A stretch of DNA of 42,822 nucleotides from Mycolicibacterium peregrinum (GCF_001665625.1 NZ_LZSY01000145.1:1-42822), one strand, 5' to 3'. Positions 1 to 7,949 are shown, counted from the first letter of the stretch. Notes: generated from the letters alone by a model not told the origin. Numbers and translations: made by a program.

Positions 1-783
1 GCGGTCGGCGGCAACGGCCAGTCGTGTCCGCAGGGTGGCCATGTGGTCCGTGCCGTCGGCCATCTCAATCGGGTCGTACTTGCGGTCGGCAACCCGTTCC
101 TTCATCGGGATCAGTGCGTTGTCGGTGATCTTGATGTTCTCCGGGCACACCTCGGTGCAGCACTTGGTGATGTTGCAGTAGCCGAGGCCGAAGTCATCCT
201 GAGCCATGTCCTTGCGGTCCATGACGTCGAGTGGGTGCATGTCCAACTCCGCGATCCGCATGTGGAACCGCGGCCCGGCGAACGCCTCTTTGTTCTCCTC
301 GTGATCACGCACGACGTGGCACACGTTCTGGCACAGGAAGCACTCGATGCACTTGCGGAATTCCTGGCTGCGCTCGACGTCCTCTTGCTGCATCCGGTAT
401 TCGCCCGGCTGCAGGTCCTTCGGTGGGGTGAACGACGGGATCTGGCGAGCCTTCTCGTAGTTGAAGGACACATCGGTCACCAGGTCGCGCATCACCGGGA
501 ACGTCCGCATCGGCGTCACAGTGACAGTTTCGTCCGGGTCGAAGGTCGACATCCGGGTCATGCACATCAGCCTCGGGCGGCCGTTGATCTCGGCCGAGCA
601 CGATCCGCACTTGCCGGCCTTGCAGTTCCACCGCACCGCCAGATCGCCGGCCTGGGTGGCCTGCAGCCGGTGGATGATGTCGAGTACCACCTCACCGTCG
701 TTCACCTCGACGGTGTAGTCGTGCAGCTCGCCTCCGGTTTCGTCGCCGCGCCACACCCGCAGGTTCGCGTCATACGCACTCAT
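1..783 (-). CDS. sdhB: Succinate dehydrogenase iron-sulfur subunit (Sdh1 type), 3' end outside window
   Basis: Electron-transfer subunit of respiratory complex II, passing electrons from the SdhA flavin to the membrane anchor. Read on the minus strand from ATG at 783. Seen: plant-type [2Fe-2S] cysteines near residues 54, 59, 62 and 74; then CIECFLCQNVC (about 145-155) and CNITKCCTEVCPEN (about 203-216), which supply the [4Fe-4S] and [3Fe-4S] ligands. About 261 codons are visible without a stop, so the C-terminus lies beyond position 1; the M. tuberculosis homologue Rv0247c is, from memory, about 248 residues, so this one is slightly longer. It starts 2 nt after the sdhA stop, so the two are probably translationally coupled. 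Long open frames on the opposite strand here are high-GC shadows. Confidence 0.95.
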   Translation of the reverse strand, partial: MSAYDANLRVWRGDETGGELHDYTVEVNDGEVVLDIIHRLQATQAGDLAVRWNCKAGKCGSCSAEINGRPRLMCMTRMSTFDPDETVTVTPMRTFPVMRDLVTDVSFNYEKARQIPSFTPPKDLQPGEYRMQQEDVERSQEFRKCIECFLCQNVCHVVRDHEENKEAFAGPRFHMRIAELDMHPLDVMDRKDMAQDDFGLGYCNITKCCTEVCPENIKITDNALIPMKERVADRKYDPIEMADGTDHMATLRTRLAVAADR

Positions 784-785
784 GC

Positions 786-2696
786 TCAGCCCTTCCTATC
801 GGGGTGTTCGGCCAGTTCTTGCTCGGTGTAATACTTTTCGAGTTCGGACAGTTCGAACGTCGCCAGCAGGTCCTCCCGCATGGGCAGCTGCGACTCGGGC
901 GTCACGGTCACGTCCGGCACCACCTGGTCATCGCCGGACGCGCGGCACACCAGCAGAGTGTTGCGCCAGTTGGCGTCCATCTCCGGATGGTCGTCGCGGG
1001 TGTGTCCGCCACGGCTTTCGGTGCGGGCCAGCGCGGCCTTGGCGACGCACTCGCTGACGAGCAGCATGTTGCGCATGTCGATGGCCAGGTGCCAGCCCGG
1101 ATTGAAGACGCGGCCGCCCTCGACGCTGACGTTGTGCACGCGGGTGCGCAGCTCGGCGAGCTTGGTCAGCGCTTCCTCGATCTCGTCGGCCTTCCGGATG
1201 ATGCCGACCAGGTCGTTCATGCACTGCTGCAATTCGGCGTGCAGCGTGTACGGATTCTCCGGGTTCGTGTGAGTTTCGAACGGCGCCAACGCGAGTTCGG
1301 TGGCCTCGATGAGTGCGGCCTCCGACACCTTGGGCCGCTCCGGCAGCGCCTGCACATAGTCGGCTGCACCCAGTCCGGCGCGCCGCCCGAACACCAGCAG
1401 ATCCGAAAGTGAGTTGCCACCAAGGCGATTCGAGCCGTGCATACCGCCCGAGCACTCTCCTGCTGCGAACAGCCCGAGGGTGGCGGCGCCTCCGGTGTCC
1501 GGATCGACCTCGATACCGCCCATCACGTAGTGACAGGTCGGGCCGACTTCCATCTCGTCCTTGGTGATGTCGACTTCGGCCAGCTCCATGAACTGGTGGT
1601 ACATCGAGGGCAACCGGCGCTTGATCTCCTCGGTGGGCATGCGCGAGGCGATGTCGAGGTAGACACCGCCATGCGGCGAACCGCGGCCCGCCTTGACCTC
1701 GGAGTTGATGGCGCGGGCCACCTCGTCGCGGGGGAGCAGGTCAGGGGTGCGGCGCGCCGAATCGTTGTCCTTGAGCCACTGGTCGGCTTCTTCCTCGGTC
1801 TCGGCGTACTGGCCCTTGAACACCGAGGGGATGTAGTCGAACATGAACCGCTTGCCCTCGGAGTTCTTCAGCACTCCGCCGTCACCGCGGACACCTTCGG
1901 TGACCAGGATGCCCTTCACCGACAGCGGCCACACCATGCCGGTCGGGTGGAACTGGATGAACTCCATGTTGATCAGACCGGACCCGGCGCGCAGCGCCAG
2001 GGCGTGGCCGTCACCGGTGTACTCCCAGGAGTTCGACGACACCTTGAACGACTTGCCGATACCGCCGGTGGCCAGCACGATCGCGGGAGCCTCGAACAGC
2101 ACGAAGTTTCCGGTCTCGCGGTAGTAACCGAAGGCGCCCGCGATCCGGTCGCCGTCTTTGATCAGTTCGGTGATCGAGCACTCGTGGAAGACCTTGATCC
2201 GGGCTTCGTAGTCGCCGAGCTCGGCCTTGTCCTCCTGCTGCAGCGAGACGATCTTCTGCTGCAGCGTGCGGATGATCTCCAGGCCGGTGCGGTCGCCGAC
2301 GTGGGCCAGCCTTGGGTAGGTGTGTCCGCCGAAGTTGCGCTGGCTGATCTTGCCGTCCTTGGTCCGGTCGAACAGCGCGCCATAGGTTTCCAGCTCCCAC
2401 ACCCGGTCGGGGGCTTCCTGCGCGTGCAGCTCGGCCATCCGCCAGTTGTTGAGGAACTTGCCGCCGCGCATGGTGTCACCGAAGTGGACCTGCCAGGAGT
2501 CCTTGGTGTTGACGTTGCGCATCGCCGCGGCGCACCCGCCCTCGGCCATCACGGTGTGGGCCTTGCCGAACAACGACTTGGTCACCACCGCCACGCGCAG
2601 GCCGCGTTCGCGTGCCTCGATCACGGCGCGTAGTCCAGCCCCACCGGCACCGATCACGACTACGTCGTAGGAGTGCCGTTCCAATTCCGATGTCAT
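786..2696 (-). CDS. sdhA: Succinate dehydrogenase flavoprotein subunit (Sdh1)
   Basis: Catalytic FAD subunit that oxidises succinate to fumarate. ATG start at 2696, 636 residues, normal for the family. Seen: N-terminal dinucleotide-binding motif VVIGAGGAGLRA (about 13-24); the AHTVMAEGG stretch with H47 as the candidate covalent-FAD histidine; the substrate-site segments FIQFHPTGM and TEGVRGDGG; and the C-terminal FAD motif HGSNRLGGNSLSDLLVFGR. It sits between sdhC (33 nt upstream) and sdhB (2 nt downstream). The closest relatives I recall are mycobacterial Sdh1 proteins (Rv0248c type) rather than Sdh2; the neighbouring five-helix SdhC supports that assignment. Confidence 0.96.
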   Translation of the reverse strand: MTSELERHSYDVVVIGAGGAGLRAVIEARERGLRVAVVTKSLFGKAHTVMAEGGCAAAMRNVNTKDSWQVHFGDTMRGGKFLNNWRMAELHAQEAPDRVWELETYGALFDRTKDGKISQRNFGGHTYPRLAHVGDRTGLEIIRTLQQKIVSLQQEDKAELGDYEARIKVFHECSITELIKDGDRIAGAFGYYRETGNFVLFEAPAIVLATGGIGKSFKVSSNSWEYTGDGHALALRAGSGLINMEFIQFHPTGMVWPLSVKGILVTEGVRGDGGVLKNSEGKRFMFDYIPSVFKGQYAETEEEADQWLKDNDSARRTPDLLPRDEVARAINSEVKAGRGSPHGGVYLDIASRMPTEEIKRRLPSMYHQFMELAEVDITKDEMEVGPTCHYVMGGIEVDPDTGGAATLGLFAAGECSGGMHGSNRLGGNSLSDLLVFGRRAGLGAADYVQALPERPKVSEAALIEATELALAPFETHTNPENPYTLHAELQQCMNDLVGIIRKADEIEEALTKLAELRTRVHNVSVEGGRVFNPGWHLAIDMRNMLLVSECVAKAALARTESRGGHTRDDHPEMDANWRNTLLVCRASGDDQVVPDVTVTPESQLPMREDLLATFELSELEKYYTEQELAEHPDRKG

Positions 2697-2729
2697 GCAG
2701 TCTTTATCCCTAATTTGTGTAAACGGTTG

Positions 2730-3560
2730 CTAACCAATGAATCTCAGGTCAGAGATGGTGCCACTGGCTACCAGCATGATGTAGAAGTCCGTCAGCATCA
2801 GGGTGCCGAGCGTGATCCACGCGTACTGCTTGTGGCGGACGTTGAGCTTGCTGATCTGCGTCCACATCCAGTACCGCACAGGGTGTTTGGAGAAATGCTT
2901 GAGGCGTCCGCCCGCGACGTGGCGGCACGAATGGCAGGACAGGGTGTAGACCCACAGCATGATGACGTTGCCCAGCAGGATGAGGTTGCCGAGGCCGAAG
3001 CCGAAGCCGCTGGCGGTCTTGTCCGAGTGGAACGCGACGATCGCGTCATAGGAGTTGATCAGCGAGATGATGCCGGCGATGTAGAAGAAGTACCGGTGGG
3101 TGTTCTGGATGATCAGCGGCAGCCGGCTCTCGCCCGTGTACTTCGCGTGCGGCTCGGCGACCGCGCATGCGGTGGGCGACTGCCAGACCGAGCGGTAGTA
3201 CGCGCCGCGATAGTAGTAGCAGGTCAGGCGGAACAGCAGCAGGAACGGCAGTGACAAGGCCGCGTACGGCAGCCACCACACGTCGGGCAGGAACTGTGGC
3301 CAGAAGTGGCTGGCCTCCGGGGTGCAGCCCTGGCTGACGCACGGTGAGTAGAACGGCGTCAGATAGTTGTACTGCGGTACGTAGTAATTGCTCTGCAGGA
3401 AAGCGCGCACAGTCGCATAGACGACGAAGGCGGCGAAGCCGAGATCGACGACCAGGGGCGACTGCCACCACCGATCGGTCCGGAGGGTGCGCTCGGGGAT
3501 CTGCGCTCGTGTTGACGAGAAGACCCCGGTCGCGCGACGGTCAGCAGTGGGTGCGCTCAC
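2730..3560 (-). CDS. sdhC: Succinate dehydrogenase membrane anchor SdhC (Sdh1, Rieske-type cluster candidate)
   Basis: Single membrane anchor of Sdh1, 276 residues, GTG start at 3560 after an AAAGGGAAC ribosome site. About five hydrophobic segments are visible (about 34-55, 95-115, 156-176, 188-208 and 247-267). The fourth ends in TLSCHSCRH (residues 207-214). C209, H210, C212 and H214 give two Cys and two His in six residues. Known: the M. smegmatis Sdh1 cryo-EM structure contains a membrane-embedded Rieske-type [2Fe-2S] centre in this subunit. Inferred: this motif is the ligand set or part of it. A second Cys pair, SPCVSQGC (74 and 79), lies in the loop after helix 1 and could form a disulfide. 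No separate SdhD is present. Confidence 0.92.
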   Translation of the reverse strand: MSAPTADRRATGVFSSTRAQIPERTLRTDRWWQSPLVVDLGFAAFVVYATVRAFLQSNYYVPQYNYLTPFYSPCVSQGCTPEASHFWPQFLPDVWWLPYAALSLPFLLLFRLTCYYYRGAYYRSVWQSPTACAVAEPHAKYTGESRLPLIIQNTHRYFFYIAGIISLINSYDAIVAFHSDKTASGFGFGLGNLILLGNVIMLWVYTLSCHSCRHVAGGRLKHFSKHPVRYWMWTQISKLNVRHKQYAWITLGTLMLTDFYIMLVASGTISDLRFIG

Positions 3561-3588
3561 GGTTCCCTTTCTTCAGTTCAGTTGTCCG

Positions 3589-3606
3589 GCGGGCGCAGGC
3601 GCCCGC
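3589..3606. other. Small GC hairpin in the sdh operon
   Basis: GCGGGCG and CGCCCGC (7-bp perfect arms) flank a 4-nt loop in the 50-nt gap between the small upstream gene and sdhC. No U-tract follows, so a strong terminator is unlikely. It could attenuate or protect the mRNA between the first gene and sdhCAB. Confidence 0.35.
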
Positions 3607-3610
3607 GTGC

Positions 3611-3907
3611 TCAGCGGTATCCGCCGAGACCCTCGTCGGCGACGTCCTGCCAGAACTCGCTTCCGTATTGGGTGTCGGGGATGCCGATCTTTTCGCGGCC
3701 TTGTTTTTGGCGAGTCACGCCGTGACGCATCTCCAACTCTTCGGCGTCGATGTCCAACCGCTCGATGTCGTTGAGGATCCGCTCGGCGTCGTTCACGACG
3801 CGGCGCATGGCGGGGGAATCCCCGTACTTCGCCGCCAACGTGGTGACGCAACGACGCATGTCGCCGATCAGGTTGTGCAGTTCGGAGAACTCAGTGGTGG
3901 TGGACAA
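3611..3907 (-). CDS. Small conserved protein leading the sdh1 operon (Rv0250c-like)
   Basis: 98 residues, acidic and mostly helical, no membrane segment, single Cys near residue 20. The start is a TTG at 3907, chosen because AGGAGG lies 4-5 nt before it and no ATG or GTG fits. The C-terminal half, with FWQDVADEGLGGYR at the end, looks conserved. By position it matches Rv0250c, the first gene of the M. tuberculosis sdh1 operon. Its function is not known to me. The context suggests an Sdh1 assembly or accessory factor, but it does not resemble the SdhE flavinylation factor. Confidence 0.8.
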   Translation of the reverse strand: MSTTTEFSELHNLIGDMRRCVTTLAAKYGDSPAMRRVVNDAERILNDIERLDIDAEELEMRHGVTRQKQGREKIGIPDTQYGSEFWQDVADEGLGGYR

Positions 3908-3975
3908 GTGACCTCCTCGGGCTGAAGGTGTCGGGGCTCACAGTACGACAACCAATGCTAGCCACATCACGATCG

Positions 3976-3997
3976 GGACGTGATGCGCATCACGTCC
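3976..3997. promoter_or_regulatory. Perfect 22-bp palindrome with Crp core, upstream of the sdh1 operon
   Basis: Every base pairs across the centre at 3986/3987. The core CGTGATGCGCATCACG fits the Crp/GlxR pattern TGTGA-N6-TCACA in 8 of 10 positions, with GTGA and TCAC intact. It lies 69 nt before the first sdh1 codon and 121 nt before the divergent gene at 4119. With no loop it is a dimer operator rather than an RNA hairpin. Crp control of sdh1 would suit a respiratory operon in mycobacteria. Confidence 0.7.
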
Positions 3998-4082
3998 GGA
4001 GGGTCGTCGGCCGGCGCACCGGATGAGCTCCGGGAACCCAGGTCGTAGTGTTGGTTTCGGCGGCTTCGCGGTCGGCCGTATG

Positions 4083-4108
4083 ACATCTGAGCAGCACATC
4101 TGAGCATC
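4083..4108. repeat. 13-bp tandem duplication before the ribosome site
   Basis: ACATCTGAGCA occurs at 4083-4093 and again at 4096-4106, giving two 13-bp units back to back. The second unit ends one base before the GGAGG-like ribosome site of the gene at 4119. It is probably a slippage duplication in the 5' leader, but could be a direct-repeat binding site. Confidence 0.75.
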
Positions 4109-4118
4109 TGGAGGACGT

Positions 4119-4877
4119 ATGAGTGAGACCACGTTGCAGGACCGGGCTGCGGCGCTGCTGGCGCTGCACCGGCCCGGCAACCCCGTTGTGCTGCCCACGG
4201 TCTGGGACGCCTGGTCGGCCCGGCTGGCAGTCGGCGAGGGGTTTTCGGCACTCACGGTGGGTAGCCACCCGCTGGCCGAGTCCATCGGCAAGTCCGACGG
4301 AGAGGGAATGTCATTCGACGACGTGCTGACCCGGGTACGGCAGATCACCGAGGCGGTGGATGTGCCGGTGTCGGTGGACATCGAATCCGGCTATGGCGAG
4401 CGGCCGGAGCGGCTGATCGAAGGCCTGCTCGACGTCGGAGCGGTCGGCTTCAACCTTGAGGACACCGTGCACAAGGAGGACAAGCGACTGCGCAGTCCGG
4501 CCGAGCACGCCGAGTTGGTCGGGCAGTTGCGCGCGGCCGCCGACGCCGCGGGTGTGCACGTGGTGATCAATGCGCGCACGGACCTGTTCCTGCGCAAGGA
4601 CGGGGCCGCCGCCGATCGGGTGGATCGGGGGATCGCTCGCCTGTCCGAGGCGGCGGCCGCCGGTGCCGATTCGCTGTTCCCGGCCGGCCTGGCCGACCCG
4701 GAAGGGCTGGGGCGCTTCGTTTCTGCCGTGCCGCTGCCGGTCAGCGTGACAGTTCCGGCGGATTCCGCCGACCTCGCCGCGTTGGCGGCCATCGGAGTGG
4801 GGCGGATTACCTTCGGGCCGTTCCTGCAGGCCGTGCTTAGTGCGCGGGCCAAGGACGTGCTGAGGCGCTGGCGCTAG
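4119..4877 (+). CDS. Isocitrate lyase / PEP mutase superfamily protein
   Basis: 252 residues, ATG start with TGGAGGACGT just upstream. A TIM-barrel enzyme of the phosphoenolpyruvate mutase/carboxyvinyl-carboxyphosphonate type. Seen: VDIESGYGERP (about 86-96), the usual Mg2+-binding strand end; NLEDT (112-116); and INARTD near 155-160. The KKCGH loop carrying the catalytic cysteine of isocitrate and methylisocitrate lyases is absent, replaced by a charged VHKEDKRLRSP segment. A role as isocitrate lyase is therefore unlikely; an oxaloacetate- or 2-oxo-acid-cleaving lyase is possible. No phosphonate genes are nearby. It is transcribed divergently from sdh1 and shares its regulatory region, so Crp might act on both. 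Confidence 0.85.
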   Translation: MSETTLQDRAAALLALHRPGNPVVLPTVWDAWSARLAVGEGFSALTVGSHPLAESIGKSDGEGMSFDDVLTRVRQITEAVDVPVSVDIESGYGERPERLIEGLLDVGAVGFNLEDTVHKEDKRLRSPAEHAELVGQLRAAADAAGVHVVINARTDLFLRKDGAAADRVDRGIARLSEAAAAGADSLFPAGLADPEGLGRFVSAVPLPVSVTVPADSADLAALAAIGVGRITFGPFLQAVLSARAKDVLRRWR

Positions 4878-4979
4878 CCGTTCGCGGCCGACCCGTCTTT
4901 TTGCGCGAACTTCCGCTTCTCGGTGTGCGATCTGTGCCAATAATGACGCACTGATACGTCGAGCAGGTGGGATGCGGCG

Positions 4980-5468
4980 ATGGGTTGGCGCATGAGAAGT
5001 GTGGTGACACTGGCTGCGGCCGGTGGGCTGGTGCTCAGTGGGGTCGGTGCGGCACCGGCCGGAGCGGCGACGACGGTGCCGTTGTCGAACTCGATCCGCG
5101 GATGTGATTTCACGAAGGCGTTGTTTCTCGGCGGGATGGGCTCGGGTTCCGGCTCCGGCCGGGCCAGCATCGGCGCCGATGGCTCGCACGTAGGTGCCGA
5201 GGTGTCGCTGCAGTCGGCCACGCCCGACACCGACTACCGGGTCAGGCTCATCCAACTGCCGCGGCCGTCGGTGGCTACGTGCAACGTCGGGGATCCCGGG
5301 GTGGCGGGTGCAACGCTGCACACCGATGCGAGTGGGACGGCGACCGTGACGGTCGCCGGTCAACTGGCTGAGGATGCCACGCAGGCGTGGGTGGTCGTCG
5401 AGGGGCCACCGCCACCGGGACGCATTCGCGGTGACGTCTACAGCTCGGATTTCCCGGTAAACATCTGA
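4980..5468 (+). CDS. Secreted protein of unknown function
   Basis: 162 residues from ATG 4980 (AGGTGG ribosome site 9 nt before); an in-frame ATG at 4992 is an alternative. Residues 1-30 form a Sec signal peptide (RMRS, then a hydrophobic Ala/Gly/Leu core ending GAAPAGAA). The mature part has a Gly/Ser-rich patch GGMGSGSGSGR and two cysteines (near 42 and 101) that could pair, and it looks beta-rich with alternating hydrophobic residues. No catalytic motif was recognised. It is followed 8 nt later by a strong hairpin terminator, so it is probably monocistronic. Confidence 0.8.
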   Translation: MGWRMRSVVTLAAAGGLVLSGVGAAPAGAATTVPLSNSIRGCDFTKALFLGGMGSGSGSGRASIGADGSHVGAEVSLQSATPDTDYRVRLIQLPRPSVATCNVGDPGVAGATLHTDASGTATVTVAGQLAEDATQAWVVVEGPPPPGRIRGDVYSSDFPVNI

Positions 5469-5476
5469 CCTATGCG

Positions 5477-5510
5477 AAAGCCGGTGGAACCCTTGGGTTC
5501 CACCGGCTTT
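5477..5510. terminator. Bidirectional intrinsic terminator
   Basis: A perfect 16-bp stem, AAAGCCGGTGGAACCC paired with GGGTTCCACCGGCTTT, encloses a TT loop. Stem flanks give T-rich ends on both strands. It separates the plus-strand secreted-protein gene (stop 5468) from the convergent exporter gene (stop 5529). Confidence 0.93.
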
Positions 5511-5528
5511 CGGCGTCGGTCCGAAGAA

Positions 5529-6437
5529 TCACCGCAGGCGGACGCGAACGGCCAGCGCCGCACATCCGATGACCACCGCGCCGCCGAGCACCGTCGACCA
5601 GGTCAGCCGTTCGTGCAGCAGCAGCGCGGCCCAGCCGAGAGTGAGAACCGGTTGGATCAACTGCACCTGGCTCACCCGTGTCATGGGTCCGATGGCCAGG
5701 CCGCGGTACCAGGCGAAGAAGCCCAGGTACATGCTGACGGCCGCGAGATACCCGAATGCCGTCCACTGCACCGGCGTCGCATGCGGCGGTTGCTGCACCA
5801 CGGCCAGCGTCGTCAAGGCCAGCATCACCGGCGCCGCGACCACCAGGGCCCACGACACGGTCTGCCACGCGCCCAGTTCCCTGGCCAGTAAACCGCCCTC
5901 GGCGTACCCGATCGCCGCGGCGAGCACCGCGCCGAACAGCAGGAGGTCCGGCCAGCTCAGATGACCGAGGCCGGCGCCGTGCACCATGGCGAACACCACC
6001 GCCGCCAGCGCCCCGGCGGCGGCCAACGCCCAGAAGGTGCCCGGCGGACGCTCGTGGCCGCGCAGCACCGCGCACACCGCGGTGGCGGCCGGAAGTAGCG
6101 CCACCACGATGGCGCCGTGACTGGCCGGGACGACCGTCAGCGCATAAGAGGTCAGTAGCGGAAACCCGGCCACGACCCCGGCGGCCACTACGGCCAACCG
6201 CGCCCATTGCCGGCCCCTGGGCAGCGCCTGTCGGGTCAGGGCCAGGGCGGCGACCGCGATGGCGGCGGCGACGACGGCGCGCCCTGCGCCGATGAACAGG
6301 GGAGACAGTCCGCCGATGGCGACTTTGGTGAACACGATGGTGAACGAGAAGGCCGTCACGCCCAACAATCCCCACCACAACCCGGGGTGGGATAGCGCTG
6401 ACGAACTATGGATAGTAGCGCTACTCTGTTTCAACAT
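5529..6437 (-). CDS. EamA/DMT family exporter
   Basis: Inner-membrane metabolite exporter of the drug/metabolite transporter superfamily. From ATG 6437 it has 302 residues, the usual length, with about ten hydrophobic helices in two EamA repeats: the first from about 20 to 150 (FTKVAIGGLSPLFIGAGRAV), the second ending in HERLTWSTVLGGAVVIGCAALAV. Its ATG overlaps the ATG of the divergent MocR gene inside one CATG (6435-6438), so neither gene has an ordinary leader. MocR regulators often sit divergent to the gene they control, so this exporter is the obvious target. The substrate could be an amino acid or a vitamin B6-related compound (inference). A longer frame upstream lacks coding character. 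Confidence 0.85.
   Translation of the reverse strand: MLKQSSATIHSSSALSHPGLWWGLLGVTAFSFTIVFTKVAIGGLSPLFIGAGRAVVAAAIAVAALALTRQALPRGRQWARLAVVAAGVVAGFPLLTSYALTVVPASHGAIVVALLPAATAVCAVLRGHERPPGTFWALAAAGALAAVVFAMVHGAGLGHLSWPDLLLFGAVLAAAIGYAEGGLLARELGAWQTVSWALVVAAPVMLALTTLAVVQQPPHATPVQWTAFGYLAAVSMYLGFFAWYRGLAIGPMTRVSQVQLIQPVLTLGWAALLLHERLTWSTVLGGAVVIGCAALAVRVRLR
6398..6427 (+). promoter_or_regulatory. MocR promoter with palindromic operator
   Basis: A -35-like CTGACG (6398-6403), an 18-nt spacer, and a -10 TACTCT (6422-6427), 8 nt before the ATG at 6436. The perfect 12-bp palindrome AGTAGCGCTACT (6414-6425) covers the spacer end and the -10. A related half, ATAGCGCT, lies at 6392-6399. Paired and repeated half-sites are typical of GntR/MocR binding, so autoregulation is likely. 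Confidence 0.65.
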
Positions 6438-7848
6438 GGATAACGATAGCACTGAGCGCATCGTGTCCGGTCTGCGAAAGTGGGTCACCACCGCGCCGCC
6501 GGGCGCGCAGCTACCGTCCAACCGCGCTCTGGTGGCGGAATATGCGGCCAGTCCGGTGACGGTGGCCAAGGCCATGCGCACGCTGCGGAGTCAGGGCCTG
6601 GTGGAGAGCCGGCCGGGTGTCGGAACGTTCGTGCGCGCGGTGCGCAGCGCGCGCCTTCCCGACTACGGCTGGCAGACGGCCGCCCTGGGATCCCCGCAAG
6701 CGCGGATCCCGGCGCTGTCGACTCCGCTGCGGAGCGTCGCGCCCGACCTGATCGCGTTGCACTCCGGCTATCCCGTTCACGAATTGCTTCCTCAGCGGTT
6801 GGTCCGCACCGCATTCGCCCGAGCTGCCCGCGGGGACGCTGCGCTGAGCCCGGCGCCTGCGCCCGGCCGCCCCGATCTGCAAGCGTGGTTCGCCCAGGAA
6901 CTGGCCGAGTCGTTCGGGGCCGGCGTGACCGCGCCGACGGCACGTGAGGTGATCGTGTTGCCCGGGAGCCAGAGTGGCCTGAGCTCCATCTTTCGCGCCC
7001 TGGTCGGATTCGGGCAGCCGATGTTGATCGAGTCACCCAGTTACTGGGGCGCCATCCTGGCGGCGGCTCAGAGCGGTGTGCGGTTGGTGCCGGTACCGAG
7101 CGGGCCGAGAGGCCCTGACCCCGAGGAACTTTCGCGTGCGTTCGCCCAAAGTGGCGCCCGGGTGTTCTACGCTCAGCCCAACTTCGCCAATCCGACCGGT
7201 GGGCAATGGGATCCGGACCTGGCCGGCCAGGTGCTCGAGGTGGTCCGCAGTCACGGCGCCTTCCTGGTCGAGGATGACTGGGCACACGATTTCGGTATCG
7301 ACAGCACGTCCCGGCCGGTGGCGGCATCCGACGACGCGGGCCACGTCATCTATCTGAGGTCGCTGACCAAGAGTGTGTCGCCGTCGGTCCGGGTGGCCGC
7401 GATGGTGGCCAGAGGTCCTGCGCGCGACCGGATTCTCGCCGATCGTGGAGCGGAGTCGATGTATGTCAGTGGGCTGTTGCAGGCCGCCGCGCTGGATGTG
7501 GTGACCCAGCCGGCCTGGCGAACCCACCTGCGCGACGTGCGTCGGCAATTACGGGCCCGACGTGATCAGTTGATCACCGCGCTCGCCGAGCACGCATCCG
7601 GGGCGCAGTTGGAGCAGGTGCCCCGCGGCGGGCTTCACCTGTGGCTGCGGCTGCCCGACGCGATCAACCTGGCGCGCCTGGTGCGTGAGTGCGAGGCCGA
7701 GTCGGTGCTGGTCGCGGCAGGCAATGAGTGGTTTCCCGCGGAGCCGTCCGGGCCTTACCTGCGACTCAACTATTCCGGGCCCGATCCGCAGCGTTTTGAC
7801 GAGGCGGCCCGGGTCATCGGCCGGGCGCTGGAGCGTCAAGCGGGCTGA
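6436..7848 (+). CDS. MocR-type GntR/aminotransferase regulator
   Basis: 470 residues. Residues 1-75 are a GntR winged helix (QLPSNRALVAEYAASPVTVAKAMRTLRSQGLVESRPGVGTFV). Residues about 110-465 are a fold-type I aminotransferase domain with PNFANPTGG and DDWAHDFGI. The PLP lysine lies in YLRSLTKSVSPSVR, near residue 311. Such proteins sense PLP or amino compounds and usually lack free aminotransferase activity. The start at 6436 has no ribosome site but has a -10 element 8 nt upstream, so a leaderless mRNA is expected. It is divergent to the EamA exporter with overlapping start codons. Confidence 0.9.
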   Translation: MDNDSTERIVSGLRKWVTTAPPGAQLPSNRALVAEYAASPVTVAKAMRTLRSQGLVESRPGVGTFVRAVRSARLPDYGWQTAALGSPQARIPALSTPLRSVAPDLIALHSGYPVHELLPQRLVRTAFARAARGDAALSPAPAPGRPDLQAWFAQELAESFGAGVTAPTAREVIVLPGSQSGLSSIFRALVGFGQPMLIESPSYWGAILAAAQSGVRLVPVPSGPRGPDPEELSRAFAQSGARVFYAQPNFANPTGGQWDPDLAGQVLEVVRSHGAFLVEDDWAHDFGIDSTSRPVAASDDAGHVIYLRSLTKSVSPSVRVAAMVARGPARDRILADRGAESMYVSGLLQAAALDVVTQPAWRTHLRDVRRQLRARRDQLITALAEHASGAQLEQVPRGGLHLWLRLPDAINLARLVRECEAESVLVAAGNEWFPAEPSGPYLRLNYSGPDPQRFDEAARVIGRALERQAG

Positions 7849-7949
7849 CCGGCACACCACCCGGCAATCTCACATCTGCGGCGCGCGGACCGTGAGCACA
7901 CCGTGACGGGCGATTCACACAGGGCGACATTTCGGCAACGTCGGGTTTC

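Noticed and set aside
43..2633. Long plus-strand open frames opposite sdhB and sdhA
   Set aside because: They are antisense shadows of high-GC coding sequence, have no ribosome sites, and the minus-strand proteins are unmistakable.
4119..4877. Calling the PEP-mutase-like protein isocitrate or methylisocitrate lyase
   Set aside because: The KKCGH catalytic loop is missing and the protein is far too short for isocitrate lyase.
7849..7949. GlnR box upstream of nirB
   Set aside because: An AC-N9-AC pair exists, but such pairs are frequent in this composition; GlnR control is expected from literature, not shown here.
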